Of a DNA stretch of 64,000 bases, positions 23,169 through 33,581 are shown piece by piece. Both the position numbers and the translations under genes were made by a program. A model generated the notes under the pieces. The model saw nothing but the letters and a program-made list of their open reading frames with translations. It did no database searches and had not been told where the DNA came from. The stretch's first letter is position 1, and each line of letters starts with the position of its first letter. The DNA is taken from assembly GCA_933228895.1 (NCBI GenBank), contig OW121856.1, positions 108,475,027-108,539,026 on the forward strand. The letters are read 5' to 3'. The stretch is from Platycnemis pennipes (Eukaryota; Arthropoda; Insecta; Odonata; Platycnemididae).

Positions 23169-24220
23169 ACCTGTTGCCCAGGCAACGGCGGAAAACTACC
23201 ACCATGGAACGAAGTTCACGTTCAACTAACAGCAGGTAGCTCAACAGAAATCGTCTTTAAAAAGTTAGTGTGTCATACAAAAGTGTAAGGGAAAAGTGCA
23301 GCTAAGATATTTTACGAGACATCTTTTCGAGTTTCCAAAAATACATCTTCGCTAAATAAACTGCGATAATGGAGCTATATATAAATAAAATAAACCACTT
23401 CACGTACTGAAGAGTTCCAAAAGTAACCTTGTGTAAATGTTTAACACGAATGATTAACGAAGGTACAATATCCCGTATCTACGATCTAAGTATCTATGAT
23501 CCCAGGTTACGATATGAACTCTGCCATTATCAAGGTAATGCAATGATAAGGACATTCCCTGCCAAAATCTGGATTTGATCGTAAAATAAACAGTGAGGAA
23601 ATAGATTAATTTGTCTTCATTAATCATGCATACGCTTTAGATTAAACATTATAATATCATAGGCAACAATCCATAAAATTAAGGTAAAGATGTCTGTATA
23701 TATTTTGTCAGATACGTAAATAACCAGTGCTCCATGTTTTTCATTTCCGAGACATTTTGGAGGTTTTCATATCGTGGGCTATTCCTATGCGTAAATTAAT
23801 TAGCTGAAAAAATACCAAATATTCGATAACCAACACGAAACAGTTAATGTAACGAAAAAACAATGTGGCAACTAGAGTACTGAAGAAAGTAAAATGTACT
23901 TTGTGTTGACCACAAACATTTTTCCATTTTTCATAAGCACAGCATTTGAGCCTCTTAAAACCAGGATAATCTATGAATCAGCATAAAATGAATGAAGAAT
24001 ATTCATTATCCTAGCAGGTATTTCATTCAGTGCGTTCACTCAAATTTACATGGAGTAATTCTCTATTTCCTGGGATGATGAATTGTTAAATATTTATAAA
24101 TCTAAGGTTAGAGCGCAAATAATATATCAAAGCCAAATTTTCGACAGAGAGATATAAAGAAAATATTGAAAATTTTTCCTGCGTAGGGAAGAGGATTTCA
24201 TGAAATTCTTGAAAACCCAT
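23169..24220. other. Unassigned AT-rich sequence
   Basis: No coding, RNA or repeat feature recognised. Confidence 0.4.
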
Positions 24221-24743
24221 TGGGGGCGTTCACTCGGAACCGAAATCGCAATTTCGTACACGAAATCGTTACATGGATACGAAAAAAGAATTTTGGTGAA
24301 AAAATTAATCTTCTAACCACAACCATTCACTCATAAACCAAAAATTAAAATAAAATGTGACGCCCACCGAAAAAGCAACTTCGTTATCATTGACGTAATT
24401 TTCCTCCCGTATGACTGCTTTTAGGGGAAGGGAAGGGTGTGAAGGGGGGGTTCTGGGCAGGTCTCCTCGCACAGATGCTGTCGCAACAGCTACTATTGGC
24501 TGAGTCAGCTCTGTCCCCCTCTTTGCGATGAGGCGAAGTAGCTTCGCGGGCTCAGTTGTGATTGGACGAAGTCGATATACGTCAGAGGTTGCACCACGCC
24601 CACTTTTCCGAAAGGGTTAAAAACATCAGTTTTTAGCCGCTTATAATTCGAGAAATAATTGACGGATCAAAAAACGGAAAAATACGGCTCATTTTATTTT
24701 ACATACGGCATTCGGCAACAAAAAAATATGGTAAACGACCCCA
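24221..24743. mobile_element. MITE family M, copy 2
   Basis: Ends TGGGGGCGTTCAC and, inverted, TGGGGTCGTTTAC. The body is collinear with 15777-16316 (GTGACGCCCACCGAAAAAGC, TCGCACAGATGCTGTCGCAA, GCTTCGCGGGCTCAGTTGTG). Flanks end and begin with AT. Non-coding. Confidence 0.8.
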
Positions 24744-25099
24744 ATGAAAAAATTCGAGACTGTTTCCCGGTCTACGAGGCCCAAATGTAACCGACACATT
24801 TTCCCGGTTTGCGATGCTGGTAGGCAGCCCGACGAGAAACGCCATTCAAATGGCATTCTGTTTCTCCCCGAGACAATTGAAGGGCAACGGGGGAGGCCGA
24901 ACAGTAATAGCCGAGGAATCCGATGTTCACACTGCGCCATTGCTTTCATTGCGTCGTTTTGCGCGGCTACTACAGACAAATGCCCTTCGCCGCCCCCTCT
25001 GTGCGCCTGAATCCCCTCCGAGACGCACAAACCACTTCCCAAGGATCAGGCCACCACCACCTTCCCTTGAAGACGATCCCATTTCTCTCTCTCTGATTC
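24744..25099. other. Unassigned spacer between two MITEs
   Basis: About 355 bp of moderately GC-rich sequence. Both strands have frames near 90-120 codons that mirror one another, with no family signature. Confidence 0.3.
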
Positions 25100-26070
25100 T
25101 TAAGGAGGCTCCACCGAATTATGAAGTAGATGTCGTGTTTGTGAAAATTTCAGGGCACTCAATTTTTTGGCCCTTCTATCGATTGACAATAAAATAATGA
25201 GGCCTTTACACCATATATTTGAAGAAAAAAGACGTTGAAAATCAGTTATTTATACGTGGGTATGCGGCAGAGCATGGCTCTTGCAGTAAAATTTGCAGAT
25301 TAATAAGTAAGAAGAAATGTCGTTTTGACGAAAAACTAATGTAAGATGCGCAATTTTCTGTGAAATTTAGCATTGTAAAAAAGTGCTCGCCTTACCACAC
25401 TTGTTTAATTGATAGTAATAAATGTTTTCTCGAAAAAAAGCAGAAAAGCCTTAGTTACATGAAAGTGGCGCTACAGAATGTTGTTATCATTGGCAACGCT
25501 ACTTGTGACTGACTTACAAGCTTATTTACCGACTTAATTTAGGAAATACCTTTTCAAGGTCCTTCTTATATTTTTTATGTAATTTAAATATTTCATTGGT
25601 TATTGAAATGGTGTAATTAATAGCAATGCTTCCAAATGGTAGCAGCGTCATTGTTGCCAAACAGTGTTAAAAAAATAAAAAATAATAAAAAAAGTAATAA
25701 AGTGAATATTAATAAAATTCAAAACAAAGAATTGTATTTGCAAGGGAATGGTTTAAAACTAAGTGAGAAAATATTTAACCTATTTTAGAATACTTATTAG
25801 TGGGATTGAGCATGTATTCTCACTTTGGAAATTAAACGTGGCAACAACACGTCAGTCATGTTTCGAAGTCAAAATGAGTTAAAAGAGCTCGTAAAAAATA
25901 GAATGCAACTACAACACGCTATAAAATAGCATACTCATATAATTAATGCGTTATCACACTATAGATGAATTTCCACATATGCTTTCATTTGGATCGGTAT
26001 TTATTCATTAAATAACCTACAGCTCTTTCACGGGATATTGAATCGCGGGGTCACGGTGGAACCTCCTTAA
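25100..26070. mobile_element. TTAA MITE family 1, copy 2 (best termini)
   Basis: Both ends intact: TTAAGGAGGCTCCACCG at the left and its near-perfect inverse CGGTGGAACCTCCTTAA at the right, with TTAA at each boundary. 971 bp, no transposase ORF. A short AATAATAAAAAAAGTAATAA insertion near 25680 distinguishes this copy. Confidence 0.85.
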
Positions 26071-26339
26071 TGCTGGGACCGCGGTTTCATCCGGGAGCAT
26101 TACAATTTAAAAGGAATAGCCGCAAAATAACTTCCTGCTTTCACACACGAGAACAAACGAGCTCAGATTCCCGCAGCAGGGTTATGAAGAGCCCCTGTTC
26201 CTACCCTCTTTCTCTCTCTACGGAAGAAACACTACGGAAAGCCGCGATGAACACACTGAACTCTGCAAACCCTCCTCGACTTCAACAGGAGACGGCAAGG
26301 CGAGCAGCTGGCCCGTCAGTTCCTTTTCAGTCCATGGCG

Positions 26340-26700
26340 TAACCGGCGGAAAGCGTCGCTGATCTAATTCGACAGCCATTCCTGGAGGAGATCATCTTTT
26401 CGCGGGAACCGCTCTCGCCGTGTCGCTCCGGCAGGAGGCGCCGCGGGCGAGATGCAAGGCGCCCATTGGCTGCGCGCACGCGATTCCCGGAATGCGCGCG
26501 CCAATCAAGGTTGCTGACGCGCATTCGGCGAACCCGAGTGCGGCCGGAATAGAACGAGTGCCAATCCGCAGCGAATGACACACGACTCCAATTCGGAGGG
26601 TGACCCTTGGCGTGCGAAGGGAAATTCAACAGAGGCATTCTCACCTTTTTCCGGGGCGAACTGAACCGCCAATGAGGCGAAGAACAGAACCAATTACCTC
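26340..26700. promoter_or_regulatory. CpG-rich patch with CCAAT boxes
   Basis: A CpG-dense segment (GGCGCCGCGGGCG, CGCGCACGCGATTC) in AT-rich surroundings. It has ATTGGCTGCGCG (26465), CCAATCAAGG (26501) and CCAAT (26562, 26670) in both orientations, typical of a housekeeping promoter. No first exon could be defined on either side. It could instead be part of an unknown repeat. Confidence 0.4.
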
Positions 26701-27710
26701 ACCTCGAAAAATGCTTGGACTTTTGAATTATTCGTGACACCTCGAGAACTGATGTGGCATCAGTGTTGCCAACTTGGGGTATTTTCCGCTAGAACTAGCT
26801 CACTTTGGCAACCGGTTGAGGTGAAAAAAAATGTCAACTGGGGTAAAGCGGATTTTCTAGCTTATTCTTTTCATGAAATTGACTTATTTCAGGATTTATA
26901 GAACGATCATATTGTTACTTTAATTCTTATGCAAGAAAGTAAGCACTTTTGTGTAAAAACATCCAGATTTCCAATTCGCAAAGTCGAAGTAAAAAACTGA
27001 GGAGTCCCCTTATCTTACGGTCCTGCTTTCAGTGCAGAGTTAGTAAAAGATATTCATTGCGTAGAACTCCTATATAAGTACCTTTTTTATACGTCAATCG
27101 ATGATATTTGCATGTACGTGTACTTGTATATAATATCACGCACATGTTTACGCTGTAGGTAGGTAGGTATTATGGATTTCAGGCGCTTCGACAACTAATG
27201 GTTGCACCTTCACCGAAATGTTCTTGTCAGATATTTGGGTAACATGATACCTGACGCGACACTGCATTATGCCATCGCAATCATACAACTGGTATTATAC
27301 ATGGCTGAAAATATATTAGCCTCTATTACAAACTTTATAACTACAGAAAATTTCTCGGGGTAGTCACCAAAAACATCCCTCAGCTCACCATCTACGTTAT
27401 ACTGCGTGCGTACAGTTTCAATTGTTTTGTATTCAAGTAGGAGGTGTTACTGAGGCCGGAGTTAACGTTAACTACGCTGTAATTTTGTGGCTACAGGCAA
27501 ACATTTATGATATTAAATGATCCCTCATCTCAAGTATGTAAATGTAAATAGGTATTACGCCTTGTTCACTCACGCTTGTTTTTCGACAAGAAAGTCCTTC
27601 TAGATGACGAATTTGCAATGGTGAGCATAGCAAATACTGCAGTATTTATTGAGAATATTTGCGAATAACATATTTTTATATAACTTTCGAGAGAATTTGA
27701 TTCCGACAAT
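26701..27710. other. Unassigned
   Basis: No recognisable gene. A GTAGGTAGGTAGGTA microsatellite lies at about 27157. Confidence 0.4.
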
Positions 27711-27769
27711 CAGGACGAAGTAGTGTAACCCAGGATTGGAGCAATCCTGGGTTAAACTACTTCGTCCTG
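27711..27769. repeat. Foldback hairpin, 28-bp arms
   Basis: CAGGACGAAGTAGTGTAACC continues through CAGGATTG, a 3-base loop, and the inverse CAATCCTGGGTTAAACTACTTCGTCCTG. One mismatch in the arms. Could be a tiny foldback element or a palindromic repair scar. Confidence 0.85.
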
Positions 27770-27802
27770 CATGCGGATGTATTACAAGCGGATATATTTC
27801 CT

Positions 27803-28260
27803 ACATTCATCTATATCTGCATCTACACGATACCCTGCAAGCCACTGCGAGGGCGTGTGGCAGGGGGTGAAGATCACCAAGCATGCACTATTGACATGCA
27901 AGCAAGCAACTAGATTGTTGGTATCTATAGTATTTAAGGGATTAATACATGCATCATGCACTGCAGGCTGCTCTAAAATATTTCACCTACCTATCCCTTT
28001 GCTATACTGTCTATTCTGTTCTCTTATAGTACAGGGAAAAATGCCATTTTGAATCTATCGGTACGACAATCTATATCTCTAATCTTATTTGTCTGGTCGA
28101 ATCCAGCATAATACGCTGGTGTTTTTAATATGTGCCTAACATCTTCAGTAAAGCTATCCGATTGAAATTTCTGTAATAGATTTAATCTGTACTTTTAACC
28201 TACGCTCTGATAATGATTCCCACCCTAATGCTTTTATTAATTCTGAAACGCTTTTGTGGC
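27803..28260 (-). mobile_element. LINE-B fragment
   Basis: Tail TGCATCTACACGATACCCTG at 27815-27835, hairpin arms, 3' UTR, and a decayed RT C-terminus up to about 28260 (DNA inverse of FFPRTIRE, CRTDRFKM and the FQSDSFTEDVRH region). Several frameshifts. 5'-truncated. Confidence 0.75.
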
Positions 28261-29880
28261 TTCATTACTTTTGTCCTGAAATTGCTGTAATAACTTTGCT
28301 CTCTGTCGCTTTCGCACTAATTACGAAGTACCTATACGTCATCCGTTAAATAAATAGTATTCAGTGGCATTGATATAAACTCTTCCACCACCTCTTCTCA
28401 TTAACAAATGAAGCCGGACTGGCGATCTTCTGGCGGCCTTCTGAATCACGTGTACAACAAGTTGAATGGACGACACCGTTAATTTTTGGAGTGCAGTTCA
28501 TTCCTTCAAAGACTGCTGGTTGATCTAAAGATATTTTGGGGATGGCCTGGCGACTAATTATTCTACCGTCTGCTCTATGCCGAAGGAAGGAGAATGCTTA
28601 TTCGACTTAATCCATTTAAGCAAAGGAAGAAATCGCCTCCAACTGACCAATACGTCTCTGCCGGGTATGGATTGTGAAATCACAGAAAATGATGCAAATA
28701 TTATGTTTCACTAGACTCTGTCTTGATGGCTATTGGAAACAAGAAGGCATTCTACTATGGTTGTGACGAACTCTGTGATTTATTCTGACAGATTAAATCA
28801 CCAACTGATTGTTCATTTAATTAATGCAAAAAAAATATTGTACCTTTTTCTTTCACCATCTTCACTAATATTGTAAGAAGTAAGTGACAGAATTACTGAA
28901 TGGAAAAATACTATTTTTTGTGGTCACGGTTCCCTGTTTACAAATTACAGATGAAATAGTTTTTCAAATGGGGATCAAGTTCTATTCTTTATGGAATCAA
29001 TAGCAAAACACTGAACTGAGCAATGAGAAGTTAAGTGGAAGCTATGAGGTTTGTATAGGAGGTCGGGCTAGTGTAAGTTATGAGATCCTATTTTATCCAA
29101 TTATGTGCATGTAATAAATTTATTGTGGCATTATAATAGAATATATTCAAATAGATGAACGCAGAGAAAAGGAATAAACGGTGGAATCAACAGAAGGATT
29201 GCAATATTATAGTCACTTATTATAAGTACTTTATTTTTTTACCATAAATATTTTTGAGGATATCTTACATTGGAGTTGTGAAGAGAGAAGCAACAGATGA
29301 TGTAGGGTAACTTGAAACGTTTGGTGTAGAATGGAAATGCAGATGATTGTTTAGAGCAACAGGTTGAATCAAAGAATGGGAGAAGTGGCTCATCATGCTG
29401 AGATCGATGAATATAATGTCTAGGGGACATCTAGGAATTAAAAATCTGCCCTAAAAAGCCAAACCCAAGCCCGTCATGTATATTACGTTTGATACATATC
29501 GACAAAGTATGGCGCACTAAAAAAAAAGAACAGCAGAAATTCAATTAAATTTGTAAACATTGAAATTTTAAAAAATCATCATTTAAATTTTTAAATCAAA
29601 GAACATTTACCATCAGTGACGGTAAAAGAAAATATGCAAATAAATCATCTGGGTTTTATTTGTTCTCAAATTTCTCAAATATGTTCACTGACTCATAGAC
29701 GATAATACTAGGCCGATAATTATTGATCGCTAACAAATAATTACTAGGCAGAGGTATGCGTGTTGCCGATTTTCAATCAACTTCAACGAGGAGTTAGCGG
29801 AATTTATAGCTTGTTTTTCGGAAATTCCTGATGAATCTAGCTTATTTTTCCAGCAGTTATTGCGGAATCATTTGGGTGAC
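28261..29880. other. Unassigned AT-rich sequence
   Basis: No gene recognised. Frames are short (under 65 codons). Confidence 0.4.
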
Positions 29881-30043
29881 TGTTGGCAACAGTGCGAGAC
29901 ACTCTTCGACGATACAGATTAAGTCATCACTCACGCGAAGGGATTCCGAAATCCAGCCACCGCCGCCGCTCAAGGAATGCTACTGGCAGGTTAAAGTCTG
30001 GTGACAAAATCCCAATCAGTATTGGACCACCCAGCAATTTCCG

Positions 30044-30385
30044 ATGCAGCAGAGGTTCAATCAATGTATGGAGTGCTTCCTTGTTTGCAGCCGTAGATTC
30101 TTTGAGCATAATAGTTGTCTCAACTTCATAAACGCCTCCATAGCTTTCGCTAATCTTCGCTTGATGTCCGTCGAGCTTCTTCCATCCCATGTTATGGTGC
30201 TGCCGAGGAAGGTCAGGTGGAGAACTTCACCTAAATCGGCAGCACTTACAACTTGGGATGAGAGAACCTCGACGGACATCAAGAAAAGAATAGCACAAGG
30301 CAAGGAGGCGATCATGAAGAAGAGACAACTACTGTGCTCAAAGAACCTACGGCTGCAAACAAGGAAGCAGTTCATCAAAACATGA
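30044..30385. repeat. Inverted pair of LINE-like RT fragments
   Basis: Both strands encode nearly the same peptide: minus TWDGRSSTDIKRRLAKAMEA / FMKLRQLLCSKNLRLQTRK, plus STDIKKRIAQGKEAIMKKRQ / LLCSKNLRLQTRKQFIK. Two copies of the same ~170-bp LINE segment therefore lie head to head around 30215. The minus copy runs down to about 29900. Confidence 0.75.
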
Positions 30386-31230
30386 TTATGGAGCCTGGCA
30401 CTCTATGGACCAGAGACATGGAACATCGGGTAATCAGAACAACGAAGAAAGGAAGCCTCAGCTAGCGGGCGGCGAAGTAGAGCGGGCGATGACGGTCACT
30501 TCAGAGGCAAGACATGCCACTGTAAGCTGAAGACGGTGATTGTCAACACCCCGGTAGGATTCTCGATGCTAAAAGCACTTACGTCTATGCAGAATACTGC
30601 GATCACTGAGAGGCATGCACTGTGAAAGTATCCGAGAAGTCACGGCTGGTATCATTCGAAATGCGGTGACATAGCAGAAGAATAATCATTGTATCGGGTT
30701 ACAACCGAGGAAGTTCTAAGAAGAGTGGAAGAAAAGTGTTCTTTAAAGTTTGGAAAGAAGAGGAGACGAATTAATCGGCCGTATCTTAAGACACAATGGC
30801 CTGATGAAGACAATAGTCGAAGGAAAAGTGAGCGGGGAAAATTGAAAAGGCAGGTCTCGTGTGTGAGATATATGGACCAAGTTGTGAAGAATTTAAAAGA
30901 GAAGAGTTAAGTGAGCACGACTTGGTTGGCCGATAGGAAAATAGAATGGCTGCATCAAAACCAATCTTAAGGCCGCTTAACAAGATACAATTTTTTTGTA
31001 CAATTTCTTGTAGTACTAACGCTTGTATTAACTTGCCGAAATTGTATGTTTGTCCGAATGGAATTAGAACAGGTTCTATTTTCCGTACAGTAATTCAGAC
31101 ATTCGCCCAAGCGTTCGTAATTTGCCGCTTAACACGGTAAAATTTCCTCATACAGACGTCTGTACAAGAAATTGTACAAAAAATTGTATCGAGTAAAGCG
31201 GCCTTTAAGACTGCTGATTGACGACGACAG
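30215..31230 (+). mobile_element. LINE-C-like 3' part, interrupted by a MITE
   Basis: After the inverted arm the plus strand reads decayed post-RT sequence (TRKQFIKT, LALYGPETWNIG) and then EEVLRRVEEKCSLK, GRILRHNGLMKTIVEGK-like and YMDQVVKNLKEKS between 30690 and 30910, i.e. the LINE-C C-terminus with frameshifts. The 3' end (AAGACTGCTGATTGACGACG) resumes at 31205 after a MITE at 30971-31203. Confidence 0.65.
30971..31203. mobile_element. MITE inserted in LINE-C, ~40-bp TIRs
   Basis: Left GGCCGCTTAACAAGATACAA then TTTTTTTGTACAATTTCTTGTA. The right end is the inverse, GGCCGCTTTACTCGATACAA then TTTTTTGTACAATTTCTTGTA. Flanked by CTTAA / TTTAAG, matching a TTAA-like target. 233 bp, non-coding. 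The core AGAACAGGTTCTATTTTC is shared with the MITE at 31338-31546. Confidence 0.8.
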
Positions 31231-31254
31231 GTGTCATAAAGTGAGAGACGATTA

Positions 31255-32010
31255 CATTACTGGGATTCATCAAAAGAGTATTGGGTAAATGCGATGATCA
31301 TGTACGAGAAATCAGCTACTTTTCCCTTGTTAAGACCTGGTTACAAGATACATTAACACGTACGGGTTCATGTACATTTGCGTGAATGGTTTCTGCTCAA
31401 CTTGTGCGAATGCATGAACCAAATAGAACAGGTTCTATTTTCTGTTCACGCATTCATTCATTTGTACATTTTGGTGTGGTTACACGGTGCATTTCCGCGT
31501 TCATTCATTTACACTCGTACGTGTTAATGTATCGTGTAACCAGGCCTTTAGACCTTATTTGGAATATGCTGCCAGTGTATGGGATCCCTACGAAATCGGT
31601 CTAAATAACGAACTTGAACGTATGCAGCGAAGATCGGCAAGATTTGTAAAGGGACGGTACGATAATGTTATTAGCGTAACCAGTCTATTAAATGAATTAA
31701 AATGGAAATCATTGTCAGATGGCAGGATGAAATTTAGACTTAATCTCCTAAATAAATCCCAAGATAATATTTTCAGTGATGCCGCGACGAAATATTTTAC
31801 GAACCCCAACTTGTAGACTGACCAGAATTACAACATTAGAGAAATTGATTGCCGAACTGACAGATTCAAAATGTCCTTTTTTCCTCGTACAATTAGGGAT
31901 ATTAATAGCGGTAAATATGTCCAATACGAGTGAATCAATCCGTAGCATAGGTAGTTGCATTTTGGTACAGGGACTTGAAGCTAACCGAACTAACAGCTTG
32001 TTTTTGCATA
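31255..32010 (+). mobile_element. LINE-A fragment split by a MITE
   Basis: LINE-A RT (GFIKRVLGKCDDHVREISYF) from 31260 to 31337 is broken by a MITE and resumes at 31547 with LEYAASVWDPYEIGL, RMQRRSARFVKGRYDN and LNELKWKSL. Frameshifts follow near 31790 (the VKNILRTPTYYGRL region is damaged). It ends near 32010 without its own tail and runs into LINE-B sequence. Confidence 0.8.
31338..31546. mobile_element. MITE inside LINE-A RT, 8-bp TSD
   Basis: Left TGGTTACAAGATACATTAAC ACGTACG, inverse at the right. The host LINE-A sequence is duplicated as TTAAGACC (31330-31337) and TTTAGACC (31547-31554), a 7/8 match, pointing to a hAT-type insertion. 209 bp. Core AGAACAGGTTCTATTTTC as in 30971-31203. 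Confidence 0.8.
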
Positions 32011-32025
32011 TTTGCATATTCAAAA

Positions 32026-32300
32026 CACCAGCGATAGATTCAAAATGTCATTTTTCCCCCGTACTATAAGAGAACAGAATGGGCAGCATAGCAAAGGGAT
32101 AGGTAGGGGTAATATTTTAGAGTAGTCTGTAGTGCATGATGCATGTAGTAATCTCTTAAATACTATAGATAGTAACAGACTAGTTGCATGAGACTCTATA
32201 GTTGCTTGTCTGCGGTATATCGGTAGTCCATGCTTGGTCCTCACCCCCTGCCACACACCCTCGCGGTGGCTTGCAGGGTATCGTGTAGATGTATATGTTT
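32026..32300 (+). mobile_element. LINE-B 3' end
   Basis: Starts at ACACCAGCGATAGATTCAAA (junction with LINE-A at about 32024), continues through FFPRTIREQ-coding DNA and the 3' UTR to hairpin 32245-32280 and GTATCGTGTAGATGTATATG. Confidence 0.8.
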
Positions 32301-32697
32301 GCTTTGCTTATTTCATCTTTTTTTAAATAGTGAACTTTAGAACAAACATATATATACTAATCCTTTTTTAGGCATGATATGTAGTGCATGTTTGGTGAGA
32401 ATTCACCCCCTGCCACACACCTTTGAGGTGGCTTGCAGGGTATGAGACTCTATAGTTGCTTGTCTGCGGTATATCGGTAGTCCATGCGTGATCCTCACCC
32501 CCTGCCACACACCCTCGCGGTGGCTTGCAGGGTATCGTGTAGATGTATATGTTTGCTTTGCTTATTTCATCTTTTTTTAAATAGTGAACTTTAGAACAAA
32601 CATATATATACTAATCCTTTTTTAGGCATGATATGTAGTGCATGTTTGGTGAGAATTCACCCCCTGCCACACACCTTTGAGGTGGCTTGCAGGGTAT
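32190..32697 (+). repeat. Tandem duplication of a LINE-B/LINE-A tail dimer
   Basis: Two 254-bp units (32190-32443, 32444-32697) are nearly identical. Each contains a LINE-B 3' UTR and hairpin followed by a LINE-A 3' UTR and hairpin. The second unit ends in a normal TTATGTAGATGTAGATG tail at about 32697-32713. The junction falls exactly inside the GCAGGGTAT tail motif. Confidence 0.9.
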
Positions 32698-32715
32698 TAT
32701 GTAGATGTAGATGTA

Positions 32716-33501
32716 CATGTTTGCGTTAATTATACGTTACTCTAAAAACATTACTTGAAGTACTTCGACAAGATTTTGACTAAGTATATACGCTTTCCGA
32801 GAGAAGAAATAAATAGGTAAAAGAAATTGAGAGCATATTTTCATCAACAGCAAACCTACGCACCCGTGCAACCTGAATTTGAAGAATTGAGAATATCTTT
32901 GCGGTAGAAGACGCATGAAATTGCAGAGCATTTGCTTCGTCCACGGGACAATCCGAAGTTCGTCAGCGGCCGAGTTCCTAAAGGAAGAATCGGCGATTCG
33001 CATTCGTGAGGAGTTAGCGAGTGAGTCTGCACTGCAAGGTGATCCGCTCACGTTCACAGATAGAGTGATAGCGGCCGCCGCTATCAGTCGGGGAGTTCGG
33101 AATAGCTCGTCGAGGGCGCCAGTGTTCACCACGCTCACAGATTGAATCCCCCCCCCCCCTCTCTCGCGCGAGAGATTTGACCGCGGCGCAACAGGTTGCC
33201 CCGTGGAAGGGGGTTGTACGTGCGTTCGCTCGTACGTGCGTGCGTCTCCCGAAAGAGCGCACCGTTCTCTGGGAGAGTGCACCCTTCACTCGGAGGGGGG
33301 AGTTGCCGCCACCGCAGGGTCGCAAACCCTTGTAGCGAAAATGGGGCAGAGGGACATCATGGGCGAGCTACAAGTAACGTGGTGACAACGGGAGAAATGC
33401 AAACATGACAAAGCCGCGTGAAGAAAACAATTGACTCCCTGTTCGGCGTGTGTCTGGCCTCCAAACATCGTGGGGGAAACAAAACAATCTCTAATCACTC
33501 A
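32716..33501. other. Probable intron 1 / unassigned
   Basis: Lies just downstream (minus strand) of the signal-peptide exon, so at least the right part is probably intron. It contains CpG-rich stretches with CCCCCCCCCC (33149-33158) and CTCTCGCGCGAGAG (33160-33173). No second exon could be recognised. Confidence 0.35.
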
Positions 33502-33502
33502 C

Positions 33503-33581
33503 CTCCAGTATCCGTGGACGCGACGAGCAGCATCACGGGAAGGAACAAACACCCGACGAGAAACTGCGACACGGTATCCAT
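33503..33581 (-). CDS. First coding exon: signal peptide, phase-1 donor
   Basis: Minus strand. The ATG at 33581 sits in GTCGCCATGG, a strong Kozak context. It encodes 26 residues: MDTVSQFLVGC, then LFLPVMLLVA, then STDTG. That is a short polar N-region, a ~14-residue hydrophobic core and small residues suiting signal-peptidase cleavage after about residue 21-22. The exon ends GGAG|GTGAGTGATT, a near-consensus donor, after the first base of a codon. Phase-1 introns right after signal peptides are typical of modular extracellular proteins (Ig, FN3, LDLR-type). The rest of the gene lies at lower coordinates, probably beyond the visible LINE cluster. The same frame is open upstream for some distance, so the start rests on Kozak and signal-peptide logic. 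The family cannot be named. Confidence 0.65.
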
